Shown: piece after piece, positions 8,634 through 18,013 of the stretch
How positions within the stretch are numbered: position 1 is the first letter of the stretch
Layout: each line of letters starts with the position of its first letter
Source: Planctomycetaceae bacterium
Lineage (GTDB): Bacteria; Planctomycetota; Planctomycetia; Planctomycetales; Planctomycetaceae
Direction: 5' to 3'
DNA length: 64,000 bases
Assembly: GCA_020638955.1 (NCBI GenBank)
Contig: JACKHO010000010.1
Location: forward strand, 62,001-126,000
Made by a program: the position numbers and the translations under genes
Notes under the pieces: generated by a model
What the model was told of the DNA's origin: nothing
The model's database searches: none
Seen by the model: only the letters and a program-made list of their open reading frames with translations

Positions 8634-8680
8634 GCAACTCCCCGCGAACTCAGTGTTTCCGGGGAGTTGCTTTCGTTTTC
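8634..8680 (+). terminator. Rho-independent terminator after the 5.6-8.6 kb gene group
   Basis: An 11 bp perfect stem (GCAACTCCCCG / CGGGGAGTTGC, 8634-8644 and 8660-8670) is followed by TTTCGTTTT. It sits 40 bp downstream of the stop at 8594 and before the capD-like gene. Confidence 0.8.
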
Positions 8681-8876
8681 GCGGCGGGGCCTTATCGGCA
8701 GGGAGCAAGTTCGTCTTGACCCGAAAAACCAGTCGGAGATAAGTTTGCCCAACTTTGTGTGATTCACTCACCTCAGTGCCCACCTTTTGACATTTCCCCG
8801 GAGCTTCCCTCCGACCCACATCACCCCAATCCCAATTCGGCGTCGCGTATTACGCATGTGCTATGAGTACATCGGG

Positions 8877-10760
8877 ATGCGTGGTTTCGGTTTCCCGATG
8901 CGTCATCGACTCGCTGCCATTCTGCCTGCCTATGTGCTGGCTTGCTTTGCAAGCTATGGGCTGGCGTTTTGGATTCGCTTCGAGTTTGAACCAAGTGCCG
9001 CTCGACTCGCCGTCATGTGGGCCACGCTGCCGGTGGTCATTGGTTTCAAGCTGCTGATTGCAGCGAGCCTAGGGGAATTTCGCCGCAGTTTTCGCTATGC
9101 GACCATCAGCGACTTGATTTACGTCGCACTGACTTGTGCAGTCGCGACGACCTGCCTCGCCCTGATGAATTTGGTCTTCCCGCCGGATATGTTCATTCCG
9201 CGCTCGGTGCTGGCCATTGATGCGGCCCTCAGCTTTCTGCTGATTGGCAGCGTCCGTTCCACCTATTTGCTGTCGGGACACTTTTTGACTCCCTGGCTGG
9301 ACCGCACCGATCGGGACCGGACACTCATTTGGGATGTGCAGCAGCATTCGGTTGGCATTTTGCGAATGCTCTCCTCGACCACCGCCAGCAAGTCGCCTTA
9401 CGCCCCAGTGGGATTCATTCAGCCACAGGAAGTGGCGAGTCCGCACTCCATGATAGGCTCGCTCCCCGTCTATTCGACAACACTCGGCTGGCGTCAAATT
9501 GTCGCCAAGAGTAACGCCACGCAGTTGCTCATCCCCGGTGGAACGCCGGGACGCATTGTCCGGCAACTCTTTCGCGAGTGCACGGAAGTCGGCATCAAAG
9601 TACACGTCATTCCCAGCGTTGATGAACTGGTCGATGGTCGATTCAAGTTGTCAGTCCGCGACCTGACCGTATCCGACCTCTTGCGCCGCGATCCGAATCA
9701 GCTCGATTTGGAATCAATCCAACATTACGTCACTGGCAAACGCGTCCTCGTGACGGGCGGCGCCGGTAGCATTGGCAGCGAGCTTTGTCGTCAAATTGCG
9801 TCGCTGAAACCTGAGAAGCTGGTCATTTTCGATCAGTCGGAGTTCGGCGTCTTTTCGATTGAACGCGAATTCGCCGCCCGCGAACTGCAAGACCTCGAAA
9901 TGAAATTCGTCGTGGCCGACGTCCTCGACGAACGCCTGCTGCAGCAGGTCATGGACGAACATCAGCCGCATTTGGTGTTCCACGCCGCCGCATACAAGCA
10001 CGTCCCCTTGATGGAAGACAATCCTCAAGCAGCGGTGCTCAACAATATTCTGGGGACTAAAGCCGTCGCTGATGCAGCCTCACGTAATGGCGTGGAACGG
10101 TTTGTTCTCATTTCCACCGACAAAGCCGTGCGGCCCACGAGTGTCATGGGCGCGAGCAAACTGCTTGCTGAAAAATACGTGCAGTCGATTTCGACGCACT
10201 CTTCCACTCAGTTCATTACCGTGCGGTTTGGTAACGTGCTGAATTCGATGGGCAGCGTCGTGCCGACATTCCGTCGCCAAATCGAAGCGGGCGGTCCGGT
10301 GACGGTAACGCATCCCGACATGGAACGGTTCTTCATGACCATTCCTGAGGCGGTGCAACTGGTACTGCAGGCCGGTGCGATTGGTAACTCGGGCGACATC
10401 CTGATTCTAGACATGGGCGAGCCCGTCAAAATCGTCGACCTGGCGAAAGACATGATCATGCTTTCCGGCCTGAAGTACCCGGAAGACATTGATATCGCAT
10501 TCACGGGGTTGCGTCCCGGCGAAAAGCTCTACGAAGAACTGTTCTACGCAGGCGAGTCCGAGGCCCGACGCGTCCACGAGAAAATCTTCTGCGGCGACAA
10601 CAATAACGCCCCACCCGCACCGCTCATTCTCAAACACATTTCTCTGCTGGAAGAAGCGGCCACCTCAGACCGGCGGCACACGCTCGAAGTTCTGCGAGAT
10701 ATTGTCGCCGAGTACACCCAGGAACAATGGATTCCCTCACGGCTCCGTGCGGCGGCGTAA
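8877..10760 (+). CDS. CapD/FlaA1-type polysaccharide biosynthesis nucleotide-sugar dehydratase
   Basis: Membrane-anchored enzyme that dehydrates UDP-GlcNAc-type sugars (4,6-dehydratase or epimerase chemistry) for surface polysaccharide or glycan synthesis. The N-terminal ~130 residues hold four hydrophobic helices. A CoA-binding-like domain follows, then an extended short-chain dehydrogenase domain with RVLVTGGAGSIGSELC. The active-site region VLISTDKAVRPTSVMGASK has Met where most family members outside the CapD/FlaA1 group have the catalytic Tyr, as expected for this group. About 627 residues, normal for WbpM/CapD. ATG 8877 is chosen because it opens just before the first helix; ATG 8856 is an alternative. 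Confidence 0.88.
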   Translation: MRGFGFPMRHRLAAILPAYVLACFASYGLAFWIRFEFEPSAARLAVMWATLPVVIGFKLLIAASLGEFRRSFRYATISDLIYVALTCAVATTCLALMNLVFPPDMFIPRSVLAIDAALSFLLIGSVRSTYLLSGHFLTPWLDRTDRDRTLIWDVQQHSVGILRMLSSTTASKSPYAPVGFIQPQEVASPHSMIGSLPVYSTTLGWRQIVAKSNATQLLIPGGTPGRIVRQLFRECTEVGIKVHVIPSVDELVDGRFKLSVRDLTVSDLLRRDPNQLDLESIQHYVTGKRVLVTGGAGSIGSELCRQIASLKPEKLVIFDQSEFGVFSIEREFAARELQDLEMKFVVADVLDERLLQQVMDEHQPHLVFHAAAYKHVPLMEDNPQAAVLNNILGTKAVADAASRNGVERFVLISTDKAVRPTSVMGASKLLAEKYVQSISTHSSTQFITVRFGNVLNSMGSVVPTFRRQIEAGGPVTVTHPDMERFFMTIPEAVQLVLQAGAIGNSGDILILDMGEPVKIVDLAKDMIMLSGLKYPEDIDIAFTGLRPGEKLYEELFYAGESEARRVHEKIFCGDNNNAPPAPLILKHISLLEEAATSDRRHTLEVLRDIVAEYTQEQWIPSRLRAAA

Positions 10761-10771
10761 CCCGAAAAATT

Positions 10772-10885
10772 CGTAGGGTGGGTGAAGTCCGCGTCAATCA
10801 GGGTGGTGCTTTCCGCAATTCGTGCGATGCGAAAAACCGGATGACATTTTCGTGACGCCTGACTCGCGGACGAAACCCACCATAG
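10772..10885. repeat. Dispersed element with inverted ends, copy 1
   Basis: About 114 bp with imperfect inverted ends: GGTGGGT-gaag-TCCGCG at 10777-10793 and CGCGGA-cgaa-ACCCACC at 10865-10881. The first ~30 bases are nearly identical to those of the copy at 11964-12078, in the same orientation, while the centres diverge. It looks like a small non-autonomous or REP-type element. It lies just downstream of the DUF1559 gene and of capD. Confidence 0.8.
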
Positions 10886-10925
10886 TGCGGGTGACTTGCG
10901 GTACACACCCTGCAAATCTGCGACA

Positions 10926-11861
10926 TCAGGGCGACGCGATGACATTGTCGCTGCGTTCCGTCAGTCGACGAAGCACTAGGCCATCGATGTGTTCGCTCAT
11001 CGCTTTGACCTGACCGTCGGCATACAGAAACTGAACTACTCCGCCATGCGAACTTGAGAACCCGCCGGGCGCGAAGTTGCTCAAGTCGGGCAGGGGAGCC
11101 GCCGGTGGACGAACGGGAGGTTCTTCAGAACCAAGCTCGTCTTCCACAAATTCCGCGTTCTCTGTGACTTCCGAACTCAATGTTTTCCGATTGCCATTCA
11201 AACTTACGCCCGTGTTACGTAGCGTGGCGTTTGTTCCCGAGGCCCATCCCAAATCGTCAGAACGCCGCAGGATTTCCCCGACGAGCAACGTATATCCAGC
11301 ACCGTCCGGAATGTCGTCTAACGCAATCTGGCGGTTCTGAAACAGCAGGCCGTTATTGTCGTCATCAATCGGAACGGTTCGGCTGTCATGCACGCCCGCG
11401 TAATTCGAGAGTCCTACGCTTCCCAGTTCAGACGTCGAGGCATGGGGAGCGGAATCGGACGGGCAAATGACGTTGGACAACATGAACTGCCGGGCTGGCA
11501 ATTGGGCCTCAGCATAAATGCTCAGCGCAGGATCAATTTTTCCTGCCAGCAGGTCTTCACCCAAATATGGCAGCAGCCCAATGACCCAGTTGTGATGATA
11601 GCCCGAGGCTTCCAGCCGAATTGGACTCGTGCTGTTCACCGTTCCAGCGGGGAGCGATCCGAACGAGTCATGATACGCGTGAAAGGCCGTGCCGAGTTGT
11701 GTCAGCTTCTGCTGGCAGGTCGATTTGCGTGCCGCTTCACGAGCGCTGTGCAGTGCTGGCAAAGTCATGGCCATGAGCACGGCCATAATGGCAATAGCGA
11801 CCAGCAGCTCGATAAGCGTGAAGCCGGAGCAGGTGGTTGGTGACGGAGCAACGCGTTGCAT
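10926..11861 (-). CDS. DUF1559 prepilin-like protein
   Basis: Secreted or surface pseudopilin-like protein of the DUF1559 family, which is strongly expanded in Planctomycetes. It has the type IV prepilin N-terminus SGFTLIELLVAIAIMAVLM, cut by a prepilin peptidase after the Gly, followed by the DUF1559 helix ALHSAREAARKSTCQQKL and LGTAFHAYHDSFGSLPAGT. The C-terminal FSSSHGGVVQFLYADGQVK is the usual family ending. 311 residues. It sits alone between two direct copies of a ~115 bp repeat, with unrelated genes outside them. Confidence 0.9.
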   Translation of the reverse strand: MQRVAPSPTTCSGFTLIELLVAIAIMAVLMAMTLPALHSAREAARKSTCQQKLTQLGTAFHAYHDSFGSLPAGTVNSTSPIRLEASGYHHNWVIGLLPYLGEDLLAGKIDPALSIYAEAQLPARQFMLSNVICPSDSAPHASTSELGSVGLSNYAGVHDSRTVPIDDDNNGLLFQNRQIALDDIPDGAGYTLLVGEILRRSDDLGWASGTNATLRNTGVSLNGNRKTLSSEVTENAEFVEDELGSEEPPVRPPAAPLPDLSNFAPGGFSSSHGGVVQFLYADGQVKAMSEHIDGLVLRRLTERSDNVIASP

Positions 11862-11963
11862 GGCAGATGGGGCTGAAGATTGCGCGCAGTGGTTCTGTGG
11901 ACATCAATAGTAACACTACGCACTACCGGCTGGCAGTGTTGGCTGAATCTACCACGAATTATT

Positions 11964-12078
11964 CGTAGGGTGGGTGAAGTCCGCGTCAATCAGGATGGTA
12001 CGTTACGCAAGTCGCCCGACGCCAAAAACAGGGCGATATTTCCGGAACGTCCAACGCGCGGACGTAACCCACCATAAT
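11964..12078. repeat. Dispersed element with inverted ends, copy 2
   Basis: Direct repeat of the element at 10772-10885: GGTGGGT-gaag-TCCGCG at 11969-11985 and CGCGGA-cgta-ACCCACC at 12057-12073. The inner sequence differs (about 30 of the first 37 bases match copy 1), so the copies are related but not recent duplicates. It lies about 100 bp upstream of the DUF1559 start. Confidence 0.8.
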
Positions 12079-12129
12079 GCGGCGACTGGCTATACACTCC
12101 TGACAGAAACCCGGCCGTGTTGGCATCGT

Positions 12130-12504
12130 TTAAGCCTTATTAGCAAGAAGTCGCACTTCACGTCCCTCGGGGGCGAGCGTGAACTCTTCCCGTATCGATT
12201 CGCTTGACGGAAACGCAATCAGTTCAAATCCCCACTGCAGGGAAATCAGCTTGCCGGAAAAACTGTAAGGTCCCCACGGCAACACGATGACCAGAGTTTT
12301 ACTCCCGCTTCGACCAGGTGAGTCAATGGTAACGACCTTCGTAATCTTCAGGTCCTGGTCTCCCTTTCCTGCCGTGTTCCAGACAACGCGGAGCACGAGC
12401 CGACTCGGGGCCTCGTCGAGATCCCAACTGAGGTCCAGCTCGGCTTCGCTGCCGGGCTCGTACGCGGCAGATTCATCGGGTATGGAAATCGAAAGGTTAC
12501 TCAT
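12130..12504 (-). CDS. Hypothetical protein, 124 aa, coupled to DUF3592 protein
   Basis: Small soluble protein rich in beta-strand-type sequence (LRVVWNTAGKGDQDLKITKV, then KTLVIVLPWGPYSFSGKLI). It has no signal peptide and no motif I recognise. Its start overlaps the end of the upstream DUF3592 gene by 8 bp, pointing to translational coupling and a shared task. The upstream protein has a similar beta-sandwich-like C-terminus (WRLKFHGEIPFWPDV), so this gene could be a split or duplicated version of that domain (inference). Confidence 0.65.
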   Translation of the reverse strand: MSNLSISIPDESAAYEPGSEAELDLSWDLDEAPSRLVLRVVWNTAGKGDQDLKITKVVTIDSPGRSGSKTLVIVLPWGPYSFSGKLISLQWGFELIAFPSSESIREEFTLAPEGREVRLLANKA

Positions 12505-13813
12505 GGGGCATTACCCGAATGGGGAAATCGGCGTTGACGTCGGGCCAGAAGGGGATTTCTCCGTGAAACTTCAGCCGCCAAATGACTTTGTTGTTGCCCC
12601 CGTCGAACGAGTGCATTGAGTCGGTCGGAATGGGGATGCGGAGGTCGTTCCCTTCAGCAATTTCAGTGGGGTCGGACGTTTCGTGGAGCACTTCGGTGAA
12701 GAACACATTCGTGTCGGTACTGGTGTTTGTGCCGCGCCGGTACCGCGCCTCTTCCCGTCCTTCCAGTGTGATTTTCAGCGTCCGAATGGAACGCGGACTT
12801 CCGCGGAACTGCCAGGAGAGTTTCGCATCGGACCCCAGCGGTATCCATTGCCGACTGAGCGTCAGAATGGGTACTGGGTTAAACGAAGCCAGGAACTGGT
12901 GAAGTGCTCCCAGAATGGTCCCAATTCCCACCAGAATGAATGGAGTGAGGAACAGGTCCATGAAACCGAAATTGAACTGCATCCACTCAGGAATTCGCTG
13001 AGCGACAAAGACTGAGACAATTGAATTCCAGATGAGCCCGAAAATCAGCAGGAAAATTGCCGCGGCCAATGGAGCGCTTTCGCTTTCCAGGGTGACCGGC
13101 CCTCTCGCCTCTTCGACGTCGTCATCATCGTAATCCGATTCGGACCAGGAAGAAATTTGGCCCGACGAAAATGTTCGCGCCTCGCCTTCCTGGGCCGACT
13201 CCATATCACCGCCGGTTGGCATGGTGAGGCGATTCAATATGCCATCTCGCGGAATTGTGGAACTGATCAGCGAACCGCCGGTCACGAAGTTGTAGGCTAC
13301 GCCAAGCACGCCGATAGACCCGACCAGAAAAAATGGGATTGGGAAAAACGACCAGGGCCAGTCCGGTGTCCAGCCACGATGAATCACCGCTTCCGTGGGA
13401 TCGTCAGGATTCACGAAACAAACCGCATTTGTCCCTGGTTTCAGTTCGTCCACAACTTCTTTGCGCCAACTTTTCGAGTTGGAATTCATGTCGAAGAAGG
13501 AATAACGCTCGGCTGTGAATTCCTGTCCATTGAATTCGTAGCTGTAAGCGACATCGATTGAGTACGTGTCGCTGTCTTCCCCTTGATGGACGCCGAGCTC
13601 GCATTCATCGATGACACACGGCGTCGACTTCCAGTTGGCCGCCTTTTGCATTTTCAGCCACGGTCCAATGACCATGAAGTAGCCCATGGCGCAGCCTGCG
13701 GCGAGAAAGACTCCAAAGAACAGGCAGCCAACCGCAGTTGTGCCAAGCAATCCACAGCCGCATCCCATCGCGGAAGGCTGACTCAAAGGCGATTTTGCTT
13801 GTGCTGCGGCCAT
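12497..13813 (-). CDS. DUF3592-type membrane protein
   Basis: 438 residues. The N-terminal membrane helix (CLFFGVFLAAGCAMGYFMV) is followed by a DUF3592-like extracytoplasmic domain with the W(K)STPCVIDECELG opening, the YEFNGQEFTAERY strand and the LKPGTNAVCFVNPDDPTEAV segment. Three more hydrophobic helices follow, then a soluble C-terminal domain. DUF3592 has no assigned function. The gene overlaps its downstream partner by 8 bp and lies 50 bp after the FG-GAP/ASPIC gene on the same strand, so one operon is possible. Confidence 0.75.
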   Translation of the reverse strand: MAAAQAKSPLSQPSAMGCGCGLLGTTAVGCLFFGVFLAAGCAMGYFMVIGPWLKMQKAANWKSTPCVIDECELGVHQGEDSDTYSIDVAYSYEFNGQEFTAERYSFFDMNSNSKSWRKEVVDELKPGTNAVCFVNPDDPTEAVIHRGWTPDWPWSFFPIPFFLVGSIGVLGVAYNFVTGGSLISSTIPRDGILNRLTMPTGGDMESAQEGEARTFSSGQISSWSESDYDDDDVEEARGPVTLESESAPLAAAIFLLIFGLIWNSIVSVFVAQRIPEWMQFNFGFMDLFLTPFILVGIGTILGALHQFLASFNPVPILTLSRQWIPLGSDAKLSWQFRGSPRSIRTLKITLEGREEARYRRGTNTSTDTNVFFTEVLHETSDPTEIAEGNDLRIPIPTDSMHSFDGGNNKVIWRLKFHGEIPFWPDVNADFPIRVMPHE

Positions 13814-13862
13814 GCGTCGAATCCGATTCTCAGTACGTGTTTATTCAGCTTCCGTTGTTGGA

Positions 13863-16800
13863 CTAAGGAACCAGCGCCTTACGGAATTCGGCGTTGTTCA
13901 ATGTACGGGTCTGGTATGTCCGCAGGTATTCCCGATATTCCGGCGTGTCTGGTGGCGACTCAATGTACGGGTAACTCGACATCTCGTGGAATGGTAATGG
14001 TTCGGAACTCTGTCCGTACACGGTGTGCATTTGGGCGTCTTTGTCCCAGCCGACACTGTATATGACGAAATCTCGCGTCCAGCCTGCAGGTGGTGCGGGG
14101 AGGGCAGCGAATTCCAGGGTCAGTTCATCACCGGGGCCTTCGACGACCAACATGTTGTCACTCGATTGCAGTAATGGCAGCACGTCGCCGAAACGAGTGA
14201 AATGTCCCTGCATGGTTCCGACTTGTGGTGTGAATGGGACCTGATCGTAACTGTAATGATCGGGCCCATTGTGCGAATGCGGAGTAACCGCTGAAACACC
14301 ACGGTAATGGAGGTCGGCAGAAACGAGTTCCAGCGGCGTTTGCGTGAGTTCGACTTCGGGGTCATTCACCGAGTACGCAATCCGGTCCCAGGCGAATTCC
14401 ATGGAAGAACGAAGCTGGACGCGAGGATCATTCCGGTTCAGCACCTCAGACACGTCGAGCACAATGGTCTTCGTCTTGCCACCGACGAAGCCGGTAAACG
14501 GAATCGCTTCAGTCCATTCACCGTTCTCGTTGGGCACCCAAAGTGACAGCGGCTGCGGAATGGAAAGCAATGTCCCGCCTGCGGAAATATGTTCATGAAT
14601 TGCTGCGGAGACGCCCGCATCCGGTGCGTGCAGCCAGCCGGTGAGGAATAGCTTTACTTGTGGCTGGTCCCCAGCCTGCTCGTCGAGTGCGAGTTGCATT
14701 TCCACGACGGTCGGCTCGGTGAGTCCGTGCGCCAGTTGATCATCAAACGGCTTCGCATAGACGTCATCGACGCTGGCAACTTCCGGCAGCAAATCGCGTC
14801 CGTGTTGATTCGTAACACGCAGCGGTGTTCGCAGATTCCCCGTCACGTGCAGCTTGTGCTCAGCGACGGAAGGCGGTCCGACCTTTTCGTTCGTGAACAC
14901 TTCAACCTCGGCGGGATGATCAACAGCGATAACCCGCACTTCATCAAGATAAGTCGCCTCACGAAGTTCCTCGGTAATGTGCAGCCGATATTTTCCATCC
15001 ACCGGTTCCAGCAGTTCGCCAGGAATTTTGATGTACTCCCAAGGCCGACTCGGTACCAACTCGCCGGTTGGTGAAGGCAATCCCAGCGGTGCCGCCCACA
15101 GCAGGTCGGTGACGAAGTGAGTGCCAGAACTATTCTCCGCATAGAGATAGGGGCATGAACTCAAGACGATTTGCGCCTCGCAGAGCAGTGCATTGACCGG
15201 TGGTGTCAGGTGATGCTGTGGGATGCCGTTTGTCCAGACAATTCGCACTGAGTCGACCTGCTCAATGTCCCCTAACCCAATGTGCGTATGTGGCCCGTTG
15301 ACGACGCGGGCCTGGAAACGGTTCCCAGCTCGAACTTCGACGGTCGAACCAATGGCATAGTGGTTCATTCGGCGACTCGAAATGGCCGGATTGTTGGGGT
15401 CGTATTCATCTGCGACGAGTCCCAAACGAAACCAGTTACCAGCATTCGGCGAATTGTTGATGAGTAACTTGATGGTATCGCCTTCGATGACCAGAAGGTC
15501 GAGTTTGCCATCACCGTTGATGTCGCTGGTTGTCACTGGTGGACCAGATACTGACGACATTGCAGATAGCAGGCGAATGATTGGTTGCGACAATGGGGGC
15601 TGGGGAGAAACAAGCCGGATTGACGGATCGCTCGATTCCCCCAACAGATCTTCGTGGCCATCGTTGTCAAAGTCGGCAACCTGGATTCGGTCTGCATGCA
15701 GGTCTTGCGAGCCAACCATGTTAAACGTAATTTTCTGCTCTCCCGATGTTACCCCCCTCAGAAACTGAACCTCCGTGTCCTGAAGAACGAACAAATCCCA
15801 AGTGGCGTCGCCGTTCCAGTCGGAAATCGCCAGATAGCTCCCCTGAACGGGTTCATCATCAGCCATCAAATCGCGATAACGCACAATGCCATGCCGCAGG
15901 TTTTCCAGCATTCCGCATTGTCCATTTTCGCTTACGACCAGAACGTCGAGATCGACGTCGCGGTCAATGTCGACGGGCAGGAATTGTTTGACGACGAAAT
16001 CTTGTGGCAGGTTGGCGGGTGAGTCGGTCCGGAGAGCGAATGTCCAGTCTGTCTTGTTCGACCACTGTTGGATGTTGCCAGCGCCGGTTGCGGCGAGAAT
16101 GTCGAGATCTCCGTCGATGTCGACGTCCACAACACTCACGGCGCTCACGGCCAGCTTTTCGTCGCTGTCGAGCTGTTGTGGCACAAGGGTGCGAGTGCCC
16201 GTTTCTTTGTCCAGTTGGTTCTTCAGCAAGAGGATGCCTGCCGGTCCATACAGCAGCAAATCCATGTCGGCCCTGCGGCAATCGGGATTCCCTGGGAGGT
16301 CGGCTTTGACAGTTTGTGGTGCCTCTCGTTCGTCGGCGTCGAGGTCGACGGCAATGACGTTTGTGTAGTCGGCGTCGAGCGCAGCCGAGCAAATGAGGCT
16401 CCACTCGCCGTCCTGCTCCTGGCGTCCCCAGAGTGCCACCTCGTTCGTGCGGAGGACACACAGGTCGTCAATTTCATTCAAGTCAAAGTCACCAACAGCA
16501 ACATCAATGGCGTCCTTGGCAAGTTCATCAGGGAGTGCGACTTGTTCGAAGTCGAGTTCACCACTCGTCTGTTCGGCGTTTGTCTGCTCCGAGACTGCTT
16601 GTGACAGAACGTCACTGGAAAGTGACAGCGCGACGAATTCCAGCGGGTGCTTCTCCAATTGGATTTTGTCGCTTTGCGCGGCATCTTCGGGACGCAGCAC
16701 GTTGGCGACAATCCGAATGTTTCGCATGAGCACGCTGGAGTTATCGCTAGTGAGTGACTCCTTCGCCGCAGTGATGAGTTCGACGACGTCGATCCGATGC

Positions 16801-17531
16801 TTACGCAGAATTTCAGATTGGACAACACCCAACGCCGTTGTGGCTTTTTCGAGTGTGTCACTCAGACCAGTCGATTTGGCCTCCGCCTGTCGCACAAGTA
16901 CCTCTTGCAACACCCACAGATTTTCGGGATTCGCCGCATACGCCTTCTCGAGTCCTTCGAGTCCGGCAGCTTGGAGTGTGTTGTCTGGCGAACTGTAAGC
17001 GACACGTGACATTTCGTACGGAAACGCAGGATCTTCCGGGGCCAGTTCGATGGCCGTTTTGAGGAACTCGATGGCCTGCGCATCTTGCTTCAACGCTTGC
17101 GCGCGACGCGACGAGAAGAGGGCCCAGGGGATTTGTTCATCGGGAAATTCCTTGAGGCGGTCGAGGGCACTATCCAGAAGGGAGAGAAGTTCTTCCCTGC
17201 GGGCGACTTTCTGTGGCTCGTGGTATCCAGTAAGGGCATCGATTCCGACGAGATACGTCAGTGCCAGATTTCGATGCACCGCCGTTTCATGGGGCAGTTG
17301 TTTTGCCAGTGCTTCGAGTCGCGGCGCTGCAGCTTCGTAGTCGCTGTTTTCCAGCTCGGCCAGACTGAGTTGAAACTCGGAAATCAGCTCGTTGGCGTTC
17401 GCGAGCGGCGGGACGTCGGGACCGTCCGGCGGATTTGGGCCCGGAGCATTGCGTGGAATGAGGAAAAATGCAGCGAGTGCTACGAGGGCCGCAACAATCG
17501 CGAGATTGATGTAAGTTTTGGACTGGTTCAT
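13863..17531 (-). CDS. Large FG-GAP/VCBS-repeat protein with TPR and ASPIC/UnbV domain
   Basis: 1222 residues from ATG 17531. An N-terminal anchor helix (LAIVAALVALAAFFLIP) is followed by TPR-like helices (about 45-250) and a beta-propeller-like block with calcium-type repeats DVDIDGDLDIL, DIDRDVDLDVL, DFDNDGHEDLL and DINGDGKLDLL. An ASPIC/UnbV domain (VEVRAGNRFQARVVNG, DSVRIVWTNGIPQHH) and a long beta-rich C-terminus complete it. CRTAC1-like proteins of this kind are frequent in Planctomycetes and are exposed on or outside the membrane; the ligand is unknown. ATG 17531 is preferred over an in-frame start 57 bp upstream because it begins right before the anchor. Confidence 0.85.
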   Translation of the reverse strand: MNQSKTYINLAIVAALVALAAFFLIPRNAPGPNPPDGPDVPPLANANELISEFQLSLAELENSDYEAAAPRLEALAKQLPHETAVHRNLALTYLVGIDALTGYHEPQKVARREELLSLLDSALDRLKEFPDEQIPWALFSSRRAQALKQDAQAIEFLKTAIELAPEDPAFPYEMSRVAYSSPDNTLQAAGLEGLEKAYAANPENLWVLQEVLVRQAEAKSTGLSDTLEKATTALGVVQSEILRKHRIDVVELITAAKESLTSDNSSVLMRNIRIVANVLRPEDAAQSDKIQLEKHPLEFVALSLSSDVLSQAVSEQTNAEQTSGELDFEQVALPDELAKDAIDVAVGDFDLNEIDDLCVLRTNEVALWGRQEQDGEWSLICSAALDADYTNVIAVDLDADEREAPQTVKADLPGNPDCRRADMDLLLYGPAGILLLKNQLDKETGTRTLVPQQLDSDEKLAVSAVSVVDVDIDGDLDILAATGAGNIQQWSNKTDWTFALRTDSPANLPQDFVVKQFLPVDIDRDVDLDVLVVSENGQCGMLENLRHGIVRYRDLMADDEPVQGSYLAISDWNGDATWDLFVLQDTEVQFLRGVTSGEQKITFNMVGSQDLHADRIQVADFDNDGHEDLLGESSDPSIRLVSPQPPLSQPIIRLLSAMSSVSGPPVTTSDINGDGKLDLLVIEGDTIKLLINNSPNAGNWFRLGLVADEYDPNNPAISSRRMNHYAIGSTVEVRAGNRFQARVVNGPHTHIGLGDIEQVDSVRIVWTNGIPQHHLTPPVNALLCEAQIVLSSCPYLYAENSSGTHFVTDLLWAAPLGLPSPTGELVPSRPWEYIKIPGELLEPVDGKYRLHITEELREATYLDEVRVIAVDHPAEVEVFTNEKVGPPSVAEHKLHVTGNLRTPLRVTNQHGRDLLPEVASVDDVYAKPFDDQLAHGLTEPTVVEMQLALDEQAGDQPQVKLFLTGWLHAPDAGVSAAIHEHISAGGTLLSIPQPLSLWVPNENGEWTEAIPFTGFVGGKTKTIVLDVSEVLNRNDPRVQLRSSMEFAWDRIAYSVNDPEVELTQTPLELVSADLHYRGVSAVTPHSHNGPDHYSYDQVPFTPQVGTMQGHFTRFGDVLPLLQSSDNMLVVEGPGDELTLEFAALPAPPAGWTRDFVIYSVGWDKDAQMHTVYGQSSEPLPFHEMSSYPYIESPPDTPEYREYLRTYQTRTLNNAEFRKALVP

Positions 17532-17650
17532 GGAAACGAGGGGAAAAGCAACTGGGAATAAATACAGCTCAAAGGTTACCCTTCTCACGTCGCGGCGTTA
17601 ACGGTGATCTCCCGATTTTTCCAAACCTTCCTTTGCAGAACTAACTTGCC

Positions 17651-17989
17651 ATGTCCGAATCGGCTCCGGAAACAGGTCCCAACAGAACGCTGGTCGGCGT
17701 CCTTGCCGTACTTTGTCTTCTGGCGGGTGCCGGAATTTGGTTTTTCGATTCGTCCGAGAATATGCTCTGCGCCATCCTCATTCGGACGGGGCTTGTGCTG
17801 GGACCGCTGTGGGCCGTGCTGCCGACCAAAGGACGCGCGGCTGCGTGGACGAAAGTCAGCTGGGTTTGGATTGTCGCACTCGTAGGCGTGCTGTTCCTGC
17901 TGGTCTCGCGACCGTGGGTGCTGGTGCCCATCTTCCTGGTATTGTTCGTCTTGTCGATGTTTTCCTGGGGGAGTCCCACGAAGAAGTGA
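17651..17989 (+). CDS. Small membrane protein, 112 aa
   Basis: Four hydrophobic stretches fill most of the length (TLVGVLAVLCLLAGAGIWFF; MLCAILIRTGLVLGPLWAVL; WVWIVALVGVLFLLV; WVLVPIFLVLFVLSMF). The tail SPTKK is basic. No family is recognised. It is transcribed divergently from the FG-GAP/ASPIC gene, 119 bp away, and converges on the minus-strand gene ending at 18014. Confidence 0.65.
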   Translation: MSESAPETGPNRTLVGVLAVLCLLAGAGIWFFDSSENMLCAILIRTGLVLGPLWAVLPTKGRAAAWTKVSWVWIVALVGVLFLLVSRPWVLVPIFLVLFVLSMFSWGSPTKK

Positions 17990-18013
17990 CAAACATCTGG
18001 CACGCCACGAACG

